Shown here piece by piece: positions 48,772-56,530 of a stretch of DNA of 64,000 bases. Numbering within the stretch: the stretch's first letter is position 1; each line of letters opens with the position of its first letter. The notes below the pieces were generated by a model. It had not been told where the DNA came from, searched no databases, and worked only from the letters and a program-made list of their open reading frames with translations. The position numbers were made by a program, and so were the translations under genes. This stretch comes from Candidatus Saccharimonadota bacterium (GTDB lineage: Bacteria > Patescibacteriota > Saccharimonadia > Saccharimonadales > Saccharimonadaceae): the NCBI GenBank assembly GCA_027450165.1, contig DAIDKE010000001.1, positions 306,695 to 370,694 on the forward strand, given 5' to 3'.

Positions 48772-50292
48772 CTAGGTGTTGCTACTGGTCTCTGAGCGAT
48801 AGCGCAAAGCTTCGCTCATATGGCGCGGTTCGATGGTTCGTGAGCCGTCCAGGTCGGCAATCGTACGAGCAACTTTAATGACCTTGAAATAACTCCGCGC
48901 GCTAAGATTAAGGCTGTTGGCCGCTTTAGTAAGTAGGCTACGGACATTGGCGGGCATATCGATATATTTACGTACTTGGTTGCCAGACAAGAATCCATTG
49001 TAAATATCACCACTATTGTATCTATCAATTTGCATCTGACTGGCTATTTTAATTTTTTCTACATCTGTTTGCTGTTGATTTTTTGTCGACAATGTTGGCT
49101 TTAGCAGAGCATCGTTAGGCATCCTTGATACGGTCAAAAAGAGATCAATGCGGTCGAGAAGCGGACCGGAAAGACGCTTTTGATAGCTTAAAATCTGAAG
49201 GGGTGTACAGGTGCATTCTTTGATTGAATCGCCGTAATAACCACAAGGGCAGGGGTTCATGGTGCCTACTAGCATAAAGTTAGCTGGGTAGCGAATATGT
49301 CCATTGGCGCGCGATATCGAAATTACCTTGTCTTCGAGTGGTTGTCTGAGCGCCTCTAGCGTCGAACGAGCGTATTCTGGCAGCTCGTCTAAAAACAATA
49401 CGCCTCTGTGGGCTAGGCTAATTTCTCCAGGTTTTGGCCTGCTACCACCTCCAATAATGGCTAAGTTGCTGGCCGTGTGGTGCGGTGAGCGAAACGGTCG
49501 ACTATTGATAATGCCGCCCTCGACTTCGCCCGCCAGGCTATAAATCTTAGTTACTTCGATCTGTTCACTTGCCGAAAGCTCGGGCAGTAGGCTAGGCAAT
49601 GCTTGGGCTAACATGGTTTTGCCAGATCCTGGCGGACCGTTAAACAGTAGATTGTGGTGACCGGCGGCGGCGATGACTAGGGCTCGCTTGGCTTGCTCCT
49701 GGCCGCTGATATCGTCAATAGTTAGCGTGTGGCTTAACCGCACTTTCTGGGGTGCTTCAACCGGCGTTGTAGGTATTGGCGATTCACGCTTTAGATGAAG
49801 AAATAATTGCTTAAGGTTGTTGACGCCTATGATGTTTACACCCTCAATCAAGCTAGCCTGCGCAAGGTTGGCGGTTGGTAGGTAAAGGGTTGCGTAACCT
49901 GCTTTCTTGCAGGTCTCGGCAATTGTTATGGCGCCGCGAATAGCCCTTAGTGACCCGTCTAGAGCCAGTTCACCAGCAAAAACGGCTTCAGCTACATCTT
50001 CACGCCTAAGTTGGCCACTGAGCACCAATATCGATAGCGCGATCGGTAGATCGAAGTAGGCACCATCCTTTGGTAGTTCCGCCGGAGCAAGGTTAATGGT
50101 TAGTTTTTTTGCCGGAAAATCGAGCAGAGAATTGCTAATTGCACTACGGACTCGTTCACGAGCTTCATCGATGGCTTTATTGCCCATGCCGACTATCTGA
50201 ATTGCCGGGAGACCATTCTTGGCGTCACCTTCAACCTCGACGATTGACCCATCGAAACCGACCTGTGCAACGGTTATAACTTTAGCTACCAT
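48772..50292 (-). CDS. comM: ComM/YifB-type Mg-chelatase-like AAA+ ATPase
   Basis: A 506-aa protein with an N-terminal Lon-like domain (about 1-165), a central AAA+ module with Walker A NGPPGSGKTML near residue 222 and Walker B LFLDELPEY, a CPCGYYGD zinc-like motif near residue 348, and a C-terminal helical domain (ARSYFKVIKVARTIADL). ComM is a hexameric branch-migration helicase that extends heteroduplex during natural transformation. With the type IV pilus locus it suggests competence, which is inference. It ends a few bases from the infC promoter. Confidence 0.93.
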   Translation of the reverse strand: MVAKVITVAQVGFDGSIVEVEGDAKNGLPAIQIVGMGNKAIDEARERVRSAISNSLLDFPAKKLTINLAPAELPKDGAYFDLPIALSILVLSGQLRREDVAEAVFAGELALDGSLRAIRGAITIAETCKKAGYATLYLPTANLAQASLIEGVNIIGVNNLKQLFLHLKRESPIPTTPVEAPQKVRLSHTLTIDDISGQEQAKRALVIAAAGHHNLLFNGPPGSGKTMLAQALPSLLPELSASEQIEVTKIYSLAGEVEGGIINSRPFRSPHHTASNLAIIGGGSRPKPGEISLAHRGVLFLDELPEYARSTLEALRQPLEDKVISISRANGHIRYPANFMLVGTMNPCPCGYYGDSIKECTCTPLQILSYQKRLSGPLLDRIDLFLTVSRMPNDALLKPTLSTKNQQQTDVEKIKIASQMQIDRYNSGDIYNGFLSGNQVRKYIDMPANVRSLLTKAANSLNLSARSYFKVIKVARTIADLDGSRTIEPRHMSEALRYRSETSSNT

Positions 50293-50340
50293 ATTATAAG
50301 CTATATTTAAGCATAACTAGTATTTTCGAACAAGGTTTGA

Positions 50341-50346
50341 TATAAT
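50341..50346 (+). promoter_or_regulatory. -10 box of tmRNA
   Basis: TATAAT, about 14 nt before the mature tmRNA 5' end; the -35 is weak. Confidence 0.6.
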
Positions 50347-50359
50347 CAAAGTCAGTTGT

Positions 50360-50763
50360 GGGGCTGACCTAGCTTCGACAAGGAGAATTTAACAGATTAT
50401 TCTGCAAGCCGAATTACACACGCAAGTGTTTTTTTAATTGCAAACTTTGTTGCAAAAGTAAAAACTGGTTTTGCTCAGTTGGCTAGCGCCTTCCGTGCTC
50501 CAGTTTTTGCGCCAGTTGTCGCTTAATAACGCCAACCATGGTCATTCGCCAGGTAGCATAGCGGATTGACTGTGTTATATTTTTGCTACTTGCCCCGTTC
50601 TAGTGTCAGCAGGCTAGACAGGGGACTCTTACTGCGCGACTAAGCCGATATACGTGTTTGCCGGTCAAATCGGACGGGTCGTAAAACTAAACGACAAACT
50701 ATGCTTGTAGACGAATAATAGGTTACTCTTTGGACCGGGGTGCGATTCCCCGCAGCTCCACCA
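50360..50763 (+). ncRNA. ssrA: Transfer-messenger RNA, 28-residue tag
   Basis: The trans-translation RNA that rescues stalled ribosomes. 5' end GGGGCTGACCTAGCTTCGACA and 3' end GGACCGGGGTGCGATTCC..CAGCTCC-A-CCA form the alanyl-tRNA-like part (acceptor GGGGCTG/CAGCTCC). The resume codon is GCA at 50440. The tag ORF reads ANFVAKVKTG, a middle segment FAQLASAFRA and the end PVFAPVVA, then TAA TAA (50524-50529). At about 28 residues it is longer than the usual 8-15. A terminator follows at 50782. Confidence 0.95.
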
Positions 50764-50781
50764 CACAACGATCACATAAGG

Positions 50782-50808
50782 CGCTCCGACGATTAAGGGG
50801 CGTTTTTT
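50782..50808 (+). terminator. Terminator of tmRNA
   Basis: Stem CGCTCC/GGGGCG (one G-T pair) followed by a run of seven T. Confidence 0.75.
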
Positions 50809-50838
50809 TATGTCCTCCTTGATGGTTTTACGGTGTAA

Positions 50839-50871
50839 AAAAACAACCGCCTGCGAGGAACGGTTGTTTTT
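50839..50871. terminator. Bidirectional terminator-like hairpin
   Basis: Perfect 11-bp stem AAAAACAACCG/CGGTTGTTTTT with an 11-nt loop. No gene ends next to it on the minus strand except the start of the gene-free interval. Confidence 0.75.
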
Positions 50872-51674
50872 ATCGTGGAGTTTTTCTGAGTTGTTTGTTT
50901 TTGGCTTCTGCATAACTTTTTTACTCAGAAGCTACCCCTATAATATGACGTCAAAAAGCTTGTGTCAATAACTTTTTCAAAGATTTTTTCAGTAAAAAAT
51001 ACCACGCCAGCCAGGCACCATATGTGGACACGCGGGGCCTTAAAAGACGCTAGAAGAAACTTTTTTCTAGAAAATTAATTTTATATTCATATTTTTGTGA
51101 TCCAAGTTAAATTAGTGCTGGTCCGGCGGGCTAGCACGCCCTAAAGCCATACTAGATGCTGCCAAAGTTAATACTATTTGATTCCGAAACTTAGCGTTTT
51201 TTGTAAATTCGTGACAACATCATGCGGCTCTGGCAAATTCTTAGCTGGCCCCGCATGGTCTTTTACGACGCGTTGCCTGGAAACCTAATTAATGAATTTA
51301 AAATCCCGCTATGTAAAAACAAAAGTCTTAAATTGTTTTAATGGAATTTTTTCGGGTTTAAATTGAAAAAAAATCGACGCAAAAAATATTCATTACACAC
51401 CAAATCGGCGGATACATTTTTTAATAATTTTTTAAAAAAGTTGTGCATCGTCGTTACGGAATAGGTTGGCCTAACACACCAAATGTTTGAGTTCGTCGGG
51501 ATATCGATTTAAAACAGCTATAAATTTTGTTTCAATAATCACAAAGCACTGCGTTTAACGCGTAGCACATATATACAACGATGTATTATAATCAACAATC
51601 ATAAATATACACTTTGAATAGCAATGTTGTGCAAATAAAATGTATAAAATACAACAGAAAATTGAACAAGATTA
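50872..51674. other. AT-rich gene-free stretch
   Basis: About 800 nt with no supported ORF on either strand, clearly more AT-rich than neighbouring genes. It contains an 11-nt direct repeat ACACACCAAAT at 51395-51405 and 51474-51484, and an isolated TATAAT at 51587-51592 without a good -35. No DnaA box (TTATCCACA), tRNA or known RNA motif was found. It may be the unexplained 5' part of the structured region that follows, or decayed sequence. Confidence 0.55.
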
Positions 51675-51703
51675 TTGACCGAGAAAGCCGCTTATGCTAC
51701 AGT
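51675..51703 (+). promoter_or_regulatory. Promoter reading into the structured intergenic region
   Basis: TTGACC (51675-51680), 17 nt, TACAGT (51698-51703). Six nt later begins a 7-codon ORF (MLKKRKT, stop) at 51710, so the transcript would start at or by that ATG. Confidence 0.55.
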
Positions 51704-51709
51704 TAGGGC

Positions 51710-52190
51710 ATGTTAAAGAAAAGAAAAACATAAAGCAAAAAAGAACGTAACACAGTGCAGTCGCAAGTTCAAAGAAACAGCAAAACACCTTAACAATTTG
51801 GCTTTATGAAAGTGCTGACGAGCTCGTCGTTTGAGCGGCAAATTGGCAACGACACGAAAACAAAAACAAACATAAATATGGCTTACATAAGTAAGACATT
51901 GCACCTTACATAGTTTTCTGCTGGCGTTGCCATGCTCCGCTTACAAGCGTCGAGCGGTACTAGTACCGGATGCGCCTAGTTAATCCCTGTTATACGCGAT
52001 AATAGTGAGACTACTAGGCGCATCGTGAGGAAAGTACCAAATTTACTGTTATGCCCCGAGTTTACTCGGAGCGGTCAGTGCAGTATCCGCAGCGGCAAGT
52101 CGTTCATGCTTCACACGCCCAATATTTTATTTAGCGGCGTTTGCTGCAAGCTAGAACACATAGGCTTGTCGCTCGGATCTGTTTTAAACT
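51710..52190 (+). ncRNA. Candidate long structured RNA (about 480 nt)
   Basis: Downstream of the 51675 promoter there is no long ORF but many pairings: CAATTTG/CAAATTG around the palindrome GACGAGCTCGTC; CCGCT/AGCGG; the palindrome GGTACTAGTACC (51957-51968); an 11-bp stem ATGCGCCTAGT (51970-51980) with ACTAGGCGCAT (52013-52023) enclosing TTAT/ATAA; CCGAG-TTTA-CTCGG (52056-52069); and CAAGC/GCTTG. GC content rises here relative to the preceding 800 nt. It ends before the leaderless promoter at 52205. The RNA class is unknown; it matches no motif I can name. Confidence 0.45.
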
Positions 52191-52204
52191 CTTATGCTTC
52201 GTAG

Positions 52205-52210
52205 TATAGT
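52205..52210 (+). promoter_or_regulatory. -10 box of a leaderless promoter
   Basis: TATAGT with 7 nt to the ATG at 52218; the upstream in-frame start at 52194 lies before the -10 box. Confidence 0.55.
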
Positions 52211-52217
52211 AGCAGTG

Positions 52218-52604
52218 ATGTTACAGAAAACTATAGCCATCCTAACGTTTGTGGGCCTCTGCCTGCTCGCGGTTATGCTGTCCGCAACAACACCAACCTC
52301 GGCTGGTCCATTCGGAGTTTTAGTGGTTTTTATTTCTGCTTATCTCGTCTTTTTAGGCTTGATAAGCTTTTTTTTGTATGGAATTTCTGGACTCACAGCC
52401 AAACTGTCAGTTGGCTTGATGGCGCGCCGGCCGATTGAACGCATGTCGTTCCGAAAAGCCTATTATTACTCAACAATCATTGCCACAATGCCCGTCTTGT
52501 TAACCGCACTGCAATCAGTTGGTTCGGTTGGACTGTACAGTTTATTGCTTGTCCTACTGTTCGTGATTTTGGGCTGTGTTTATATATCAAAACGTGTGGT
52601 TTAA
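52218..52604 (+). CDS. Small multi-pass membrane protein
   Basis: A 128-aa protein with four hydrophobic helices (about residues 5-24, 32-55, 82-100 and 104-124) and a short basic loop (ARRPIERMSFRKAYYY). No family recognised. Leaderless from the -10 box at 52205. It is the first gene after the structured gene-free interval and precedes the 137-aa/VirD4-like pair, which has its own promoter. Confidence 0.65.
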   Translation: MLQKTIAILTFVGLCLLAVMLSATTPTSAGPFGVLVVFISAYLVFLGLISFFLYGISGLTAKLSVGLMARRPIERMSFRKAYYYSTIIATMPVLLTALQSVGSVGLYSLLLVLLFVILGCVYISKRVV

Positions 52605-52632
52605 AATACTGTAGCTACGATAGTCGTTATGC

Positions 52633-52638
52633 TATAAT
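52633..52638 (+). promoter_or_regulatory. -10 box of a leaderless promoter
   Basis: TATAAT followed by GACAGAT and ATG at 52646. It overlaps the upstream ATG at 52637, which is therefore not the start. Confidence 0.7.
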
Positions 52639-52645
52639 GACAGAT

Positions 52646-53059
52646 ATGCAACCGGAGAATCCTCAGCCGCAGCTTGGTGTCGAACATACCCCTGCGGAAA
52701 GTTTTCAAAACGCTGAGCGTCTGCCAAAATTGCCAACGCCTGAAAAGGGGGGAATAGAGACTGGCGCCGAGCGCGTAGAACAGGTCGCCGAAACTCGTGC
52801 GGCCATCGTAAATATGACGCCTCCTGTGGCTGCGCCTTCTACGGCCACGCCTACAGCCGTTAACGATGATGATACTGCAGTTTCCGGATCGCCCTTGGTC
52901 GCCGCTGACAATGATTTGATCGAAAAAGAGTGGGTGGACCGTGCGAAGAAGATCGTTCAAGATACGCATGACGATCCAGCGAAGCGCGAGCAACAAGTAA
53001 GCGCCCTGCAGAAAGATTATTTACGTAAACGTTACGGTAAGGAATTGGGAGCGGCCTAA
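52646..53059 (+). CDS. Conserved CPR protein encoded before the VirD4-like ATPase
   Basis: A 137-aa protein. The N-terminal 85 residues are Pro/Glu/Ala-rich and probably disordered. The C-terminal 45 residues are a conserved helical domain (DLIEKEWVDRAKKIVQDTHDD, then LQKDYLRKRYGKEL). I recognise this end from many Saccharibacteria and other CPR genomes, where the gene also precedes a VirD4/VirB4-like ATPase. It probably acts with the downstream ATPase, perhaps as a docking or assembly partner; this is inference from synteny. Confidence 0.75.
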   Translation: MQPENPQPQLGVEHTPAESFQNAERLPKLPTPEKGGIETGAERVEQVAETRAAIVNMTPPVAAPSTATPTAVNDDDTAVSGSPLVAADNDLIEKEWVDRAKKIVQDTHDDPAKREQQVSALQKDYLRKRYGKELGAA

Positions 53060-53077
53060 CCGGCTGGTTTTACAGGC

Positions 53078-55930
53078 ATGGGAGCGATAGTTATTATTAT
53101 CCTAATCATCGCGATCGCCGCGGCTGCCGGTAGTATTATTTTTTTGCAGTACCGAAAAATATTAAGGGAAGCCAAAAATTACGAGCGTGGTCTTAAGATG
53201 GTTCCTTTATATATTCATATTCCGCCGCAGAGCGATGACATAGAAGGCAATGGTCGTGATGAGCGTGACCTCACCGAAGAGGTTTTGTCGCAGGCGCAGG
53301 TCATGTATAACATTATTGCCAGCACTGCCACCAAGGGTTTCAAAAGTCGAATTTATGGACAGCGTCATATTTCATTTGAGATTGTCGCTCACCAGGGACT
53401 AATTCATTACTACGTCGTCGTGCCGGTTGCCTTGATTGATGTCATTCACCAAGCGGTTGAGGCGGCTTATCCATCGGCCCGCCTAGAGGAGGTCGAAGAG
53501 CGCAATATATTTAGCCCCGTCGGTCGTATGAGCGGCACGTTTGGTGGTGAATTTACGTTAAAGCGGGACTTTGCTTATCCTATTGCAACTTATGAGGAGT
53601 CAAAACGTGACGCTTCGCGAGCGCTTTTAAATGCTCTGTCGTCGGCTTCGCAAGAAGATGGTGTCGGTATCCAGATTATGATTCGTCCGGCGCGCGAGGG
53701 CTGGGCTAGGGCAGCAATTGCCATAGCTGATGGTATTAAAAAGAATAAAGGCAAAAAAACGGGGATTGGCTCAACCATTGGCGCAAAAGGTCTTATGGAA
53801 GCGCTGTGGAAGCCGCCCGAAGCCGAGGACCGTAAACCCGAAGACAGCCAACTGAGCTCGCTAGAGCAGTCAATTGTTGGCGGCATCGAAGAAAAAACGC
53901 GCTATCCGGGTTATGAAACTCTGATTCGTGTAGTGGCGTCGTCAAACACCTCGGCTAAGGCCCAAACGCTACTAAGTAATGTAGTAGCGTCTTTCGCGCT
54001 ATTCGACTCATCGAGCAATAATGGATTAAAATTTACACCCGCTAAGGACATTGAAGAGTTTGTCACGGCCTATATCTTCCGTTTCTTCCCGCAGTCGGTC
54101 GACAGCAACGTATTAAACAGTGTCGAGCTAGCTACTTTGTTTCATTTGCCGAATCAACACAACATTCCAACCTCGCAGGTTCAGCGTCAGGCGGCCAAAC
54201 AAGTCGACGGTCCGACCGAGATTATGGATGAAGGTTTCTTGCTAGGCTATAACGAATTTCGCGGTACCAAAAAACCTATCCGACTAAGCACCAACGACCG
54301 CCGCCGCCATACTTATATAATTGGTCAAACCGGTACAGGTAAGTCGAAGTTGCTCGAAAATCTTGCTTTCCAGGACATGATGGATGGCAAAGGATTTGCA
54401 TTTATTGATCCGCATGGTGACTCGGCCGAAGAATTGCTCGGTATGGTGCCTAAGGAACGGGTTGAGGACGTAATATATTTCAATCCTAGTGACATGGAAA
54501 ATCCAATCGGGCTTAACTTGTTCGAATTCCAGAGCCCAGATCAACAAGGTTTTATTATTCAGGAAACGATTGCCATGCTTTATCGTTTGTATGACCCGGG
54601 TCATACCGGTATCATCGGGCCTCGTTTCGAAGCCTGGTTCCGTAATGGCGCTCTGACTGTTATGAGCGACCCTAATGGCTCTAGCTTTTTGGATGTCCAG
54701 CAAGTCTTTGTTGACCAGTCGTTTGCTGATGAGAAGTTAAAATATGTCACTAATCGTCCGGTACTCGATTTCTGGAACAAAGAGATGGCTCAGACTAGCG
54801 ATGCTAATAAGTCCGAGATTTTAGGCTGGTTTGCGAGTAAGTTCGGCGCCTTTCTAGCTGATGATATGATGCGCGACATTATCGGCCAGACGAAGAGTGG
54901 TTTTAATCTGCGCGACATTATGGATAACAAGAAGATTCTGCTGGTTAATCTTTCAAAAGGTAAGACTGGTGAATTAAACTCGCAGCTACTTGGTATGATT
55001 TTTGTGATGAAGTTTCAGGCGGCAGCAATGGGCCGCGCCGACTTGCCGGAAGATCAGCGCAAGGACTTCACGTTATATGTTGATGAGTTTCAGAACTTTG
55101 CGACCGATAGCTTTGCGACAATTCTATCCGAGGCTCGTAAGTACCGACTAAGTTTGGTATTGGCCAATCAGTTTATGACTCAGCTGACCGACCAAATCCG
55201 CGAAGCTATTTTAGGAAACATTGGCACCGTGATCGCTGGTCGTATTGGTATTACCGACGCTGAAATTTTGCAAAAACGATTTGCGCCGACTTTTGACGCT
55301 GAAGACATGACGCGCTTGCCAAACTTCCAGACAGTTTCAACGATCATGATTAACAACGTGCCTTCGGCTGCTTTCAGTATGTCGCTTGTGCCGCCTATGG
55401 GTACGTCCAACCCCCAATTGCGCGATGCTTTGCGTAAACTTTCGGCTGCAAAATACGGTCGTCCGCGCGCCGACGTTGAGAATGAAATATTTACCCGGCT
55501 TGGTGCTGGTGATGCGGCGCGTAAGGCCAAGGCTGACGCATTAAAAAAAGCGCAAGAAGAAAGAATGCGAGCATTAAACAGCCAGGGTCCGCGTCCAGCG
55601 TCCGTTGGCGCGGCACCTGCCGCTGGAGCTGGAGGTTCGTCGTTTTTGGACGAATGGCTAGCTAAGCGTCAGCAGCTGAATGACACCAAGGCTAGAGGAT
55701 CGGCGACTCAGCCGTCTTATAATCCGGCCTTCGGCTCGCTACCAAACGCCACCAATATTCCACCGACAGCCGCCGCGCCGACTGCATCAAGCGAGGTTAA
55801 ATCCAGGCCGTTACCGAAGAATGAGCCTCAAAAAGTAGAGAATAAAGAGAGCGTACCGAAAAAAGACGACGATCACTTCCACGTTCACGCTAGCAATGAG
55901 AACGATGAAGTATCAATCAAACTTCATTAG
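53078..55930 (+). CDS. VirD4/TraD-like membrane ATPase (type IV secretion coupling-type)
   Basis: A 950-aa protein with an N-terminal membrane helix (residues 3-24), then a roughly 350-residue domain of CPR-specific type. The motor follows: Walker A IGQTGTGKSKLLEN near residue 413, DPHGDSAEELL, NPIGLNLFE, and Walker B TLYVDEFQNFATDSFATILSEARK. A long Pro/Ala/Lys-rich disordered tail ends the protein. This is the HerA/VirD4 clade that pumps DNA or protein through membranes. No other type IV secretion genes are nearby, so it may serve DNA movement in another process. It follows the 137-aa gene by 18 nt. Confidence 0.85.
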   Translation: MGAIVIIILIIAIAAAAGSIIFLQYRKILREAKNYERGLKMVPLYIHIPPQSDDIEGNGRDERDLTEEVLSQAQVMYNIIASTATKGFKSRIYGQRHISFEIVAHQGLIHYYVVVPVALIDVIHQAVEAAYPSARLEEVEERNIFSPVGRMSGTFGGEFTLKRDFAYPIATYEESKRDASRALLNALSSASQEDGVGIQIMIRPAREGWARAAIAIADGIKKNKGKKTGIGSTIGAKGLMEALWKPPEAEDRKPEDSQLSSLEQSIVGGIEEKTRYPGYETLIRVVASSNTSAKAQTLLSNVVASFALFDSSSNNGLKFTPAKDIEEFVTAYIFRFFPQSVDSNVLNSVELATLFHLPNQHNIPTSQVQRQAAKQVDGPTEIMDEGFLLGYNEFRGTKKPIRLSTNDRRRHTYIIGQTGTGKSKLLENLAFQDMMDGKGFAFIDPHGDSAEELLGMVPKERVEDVIYFNPSDMENPIGLNLFEFQSPDQQGFIIQETIAMLYRLYDPGHTGIIGPRFEAWFRNGALTVMSDPNGSSFLDVQQVFVDQSFADEKLKYVTNRPVLDFWNKEMAQTSDANKSEILGWFASKFGAFLADDMMRDIIGQTKSGFNLRDIMDNKKILLVNLSKGKTGELNSQLLGMIFVMKFQAAAMGRADLPEDQRKDFTLYVDEFQNFATDSFATILSEARKYRLSLVLANQFMTQLTDQIREAILGNIGTVIAGRIGITDAEILQKRFAPTFDAEDMTRLPNFQTVSTIMINNVPSAAFSMSLVPPMGTSNPQLRDALRKLSAAKYGRPRADVENEIFTRLGAGDAARKAKADALKKAQEERMRALNSQGPRPASVGAAPAAGAGGSSFLDEWLAKRQQLNDTKARGSATQPSYNPAFGSLPNATNIPPTAAAPTASSEVKSRPLPKNEPQKVENKESVPKKDDDHFHVHASNENDEVSIKLH

Positions 55931-55937
55931 CCGTTAA

Positions 55938-56516
55938 CTACGAGCTGCGTCCGGTAATCAGCGCCTTGATGTAGTCGTAGATAATTCCAATTACCCAACC
56001 AATGGCAAAGGCGCCAATTGTCTCGAAGCCAGAAAGAGGATAGCCGTATGTTTTGGCGACTATATATACGGCCAGAACCAATACAAAAGCAAACACTGCG
56101 CCCGACAGGATTGCGTTTGGCCGGGCGACTGTGGCTCCAAGCCCATCGCTGATTTGTTCAACAGTTTTATTATGGATAATCTTACTGAAGGCGCGGCTGG
56201 CGGGCGGTAGCTCGTTTTGCACTCTTTTGATATGCGTCTTGAAGCTCGCTTCCTTGGCTTTGCGGCTGAGGTTGGAGCTTCGTTTTGATGACCGGCCGTG
56301 GCCTTCTTTTTCGGAATCGTTTTTTACTTCTGCGTTGATAGCTTTTTCGAGTGCTTCAACCTTCGCCCTTTCGGCCTTTTGCTCCTGTTCTTGCTTGTCG
56401 CGTTCTGGAGTGGGGTCGGCCTTTTTCTCGAGCTGTTCAAGCCTTTCGACGGCTGCCTGCCTGGCTTCAACCGTATTTTCAGCACCAACTGGTAGATTCT
56501 CTGGATTATTTGCCAT
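55938..56516 (-). CDS. Coiled-coil protein with two C-terminal membrane helices
   Basis: A 192-aa protein. The N-terminal 85 residues are highly charged coiled coil (ARQAAVERLEQLEKKADPTPERD). A basic Ser-rich segment follows, then two helices near residues 138-160 and 165-187 (ILSGAVFAFVLVLAVYIVA; IGAFAIGWVIGIIYDYI). It is convergent with the VirD4-like gene and lies just after the LPxTG surface protein in the same direction. Common architecture in CPR; function unknown. Confidence 0.65.
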   Translation of the reverse strand: MANNPENLPVGAENTVEARQAAVERLEQLEKKADPTPERDKQEQEQKAERAKVEALEKAINAEVKNDSEKEGHGRSSKRSSNLSRKAKEASFKTHIKRVQNELPPASRAFSKIIHNKTVEQISDGLGATVARPNAILSGAVFAFVLVLAVYIVAKTYGYPLSGFETIGAFAIGWVIGIIYDYIKALITGRSS

Positions 56517-56530
56517 AATTTGTGCCCCTC

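Noticed and set aside
51713..51904. 63-aa minus-strand frame in the gene-free interval
   Set aside because: Cys/Phe-rich composition unlike real proteins and no initiation signals.
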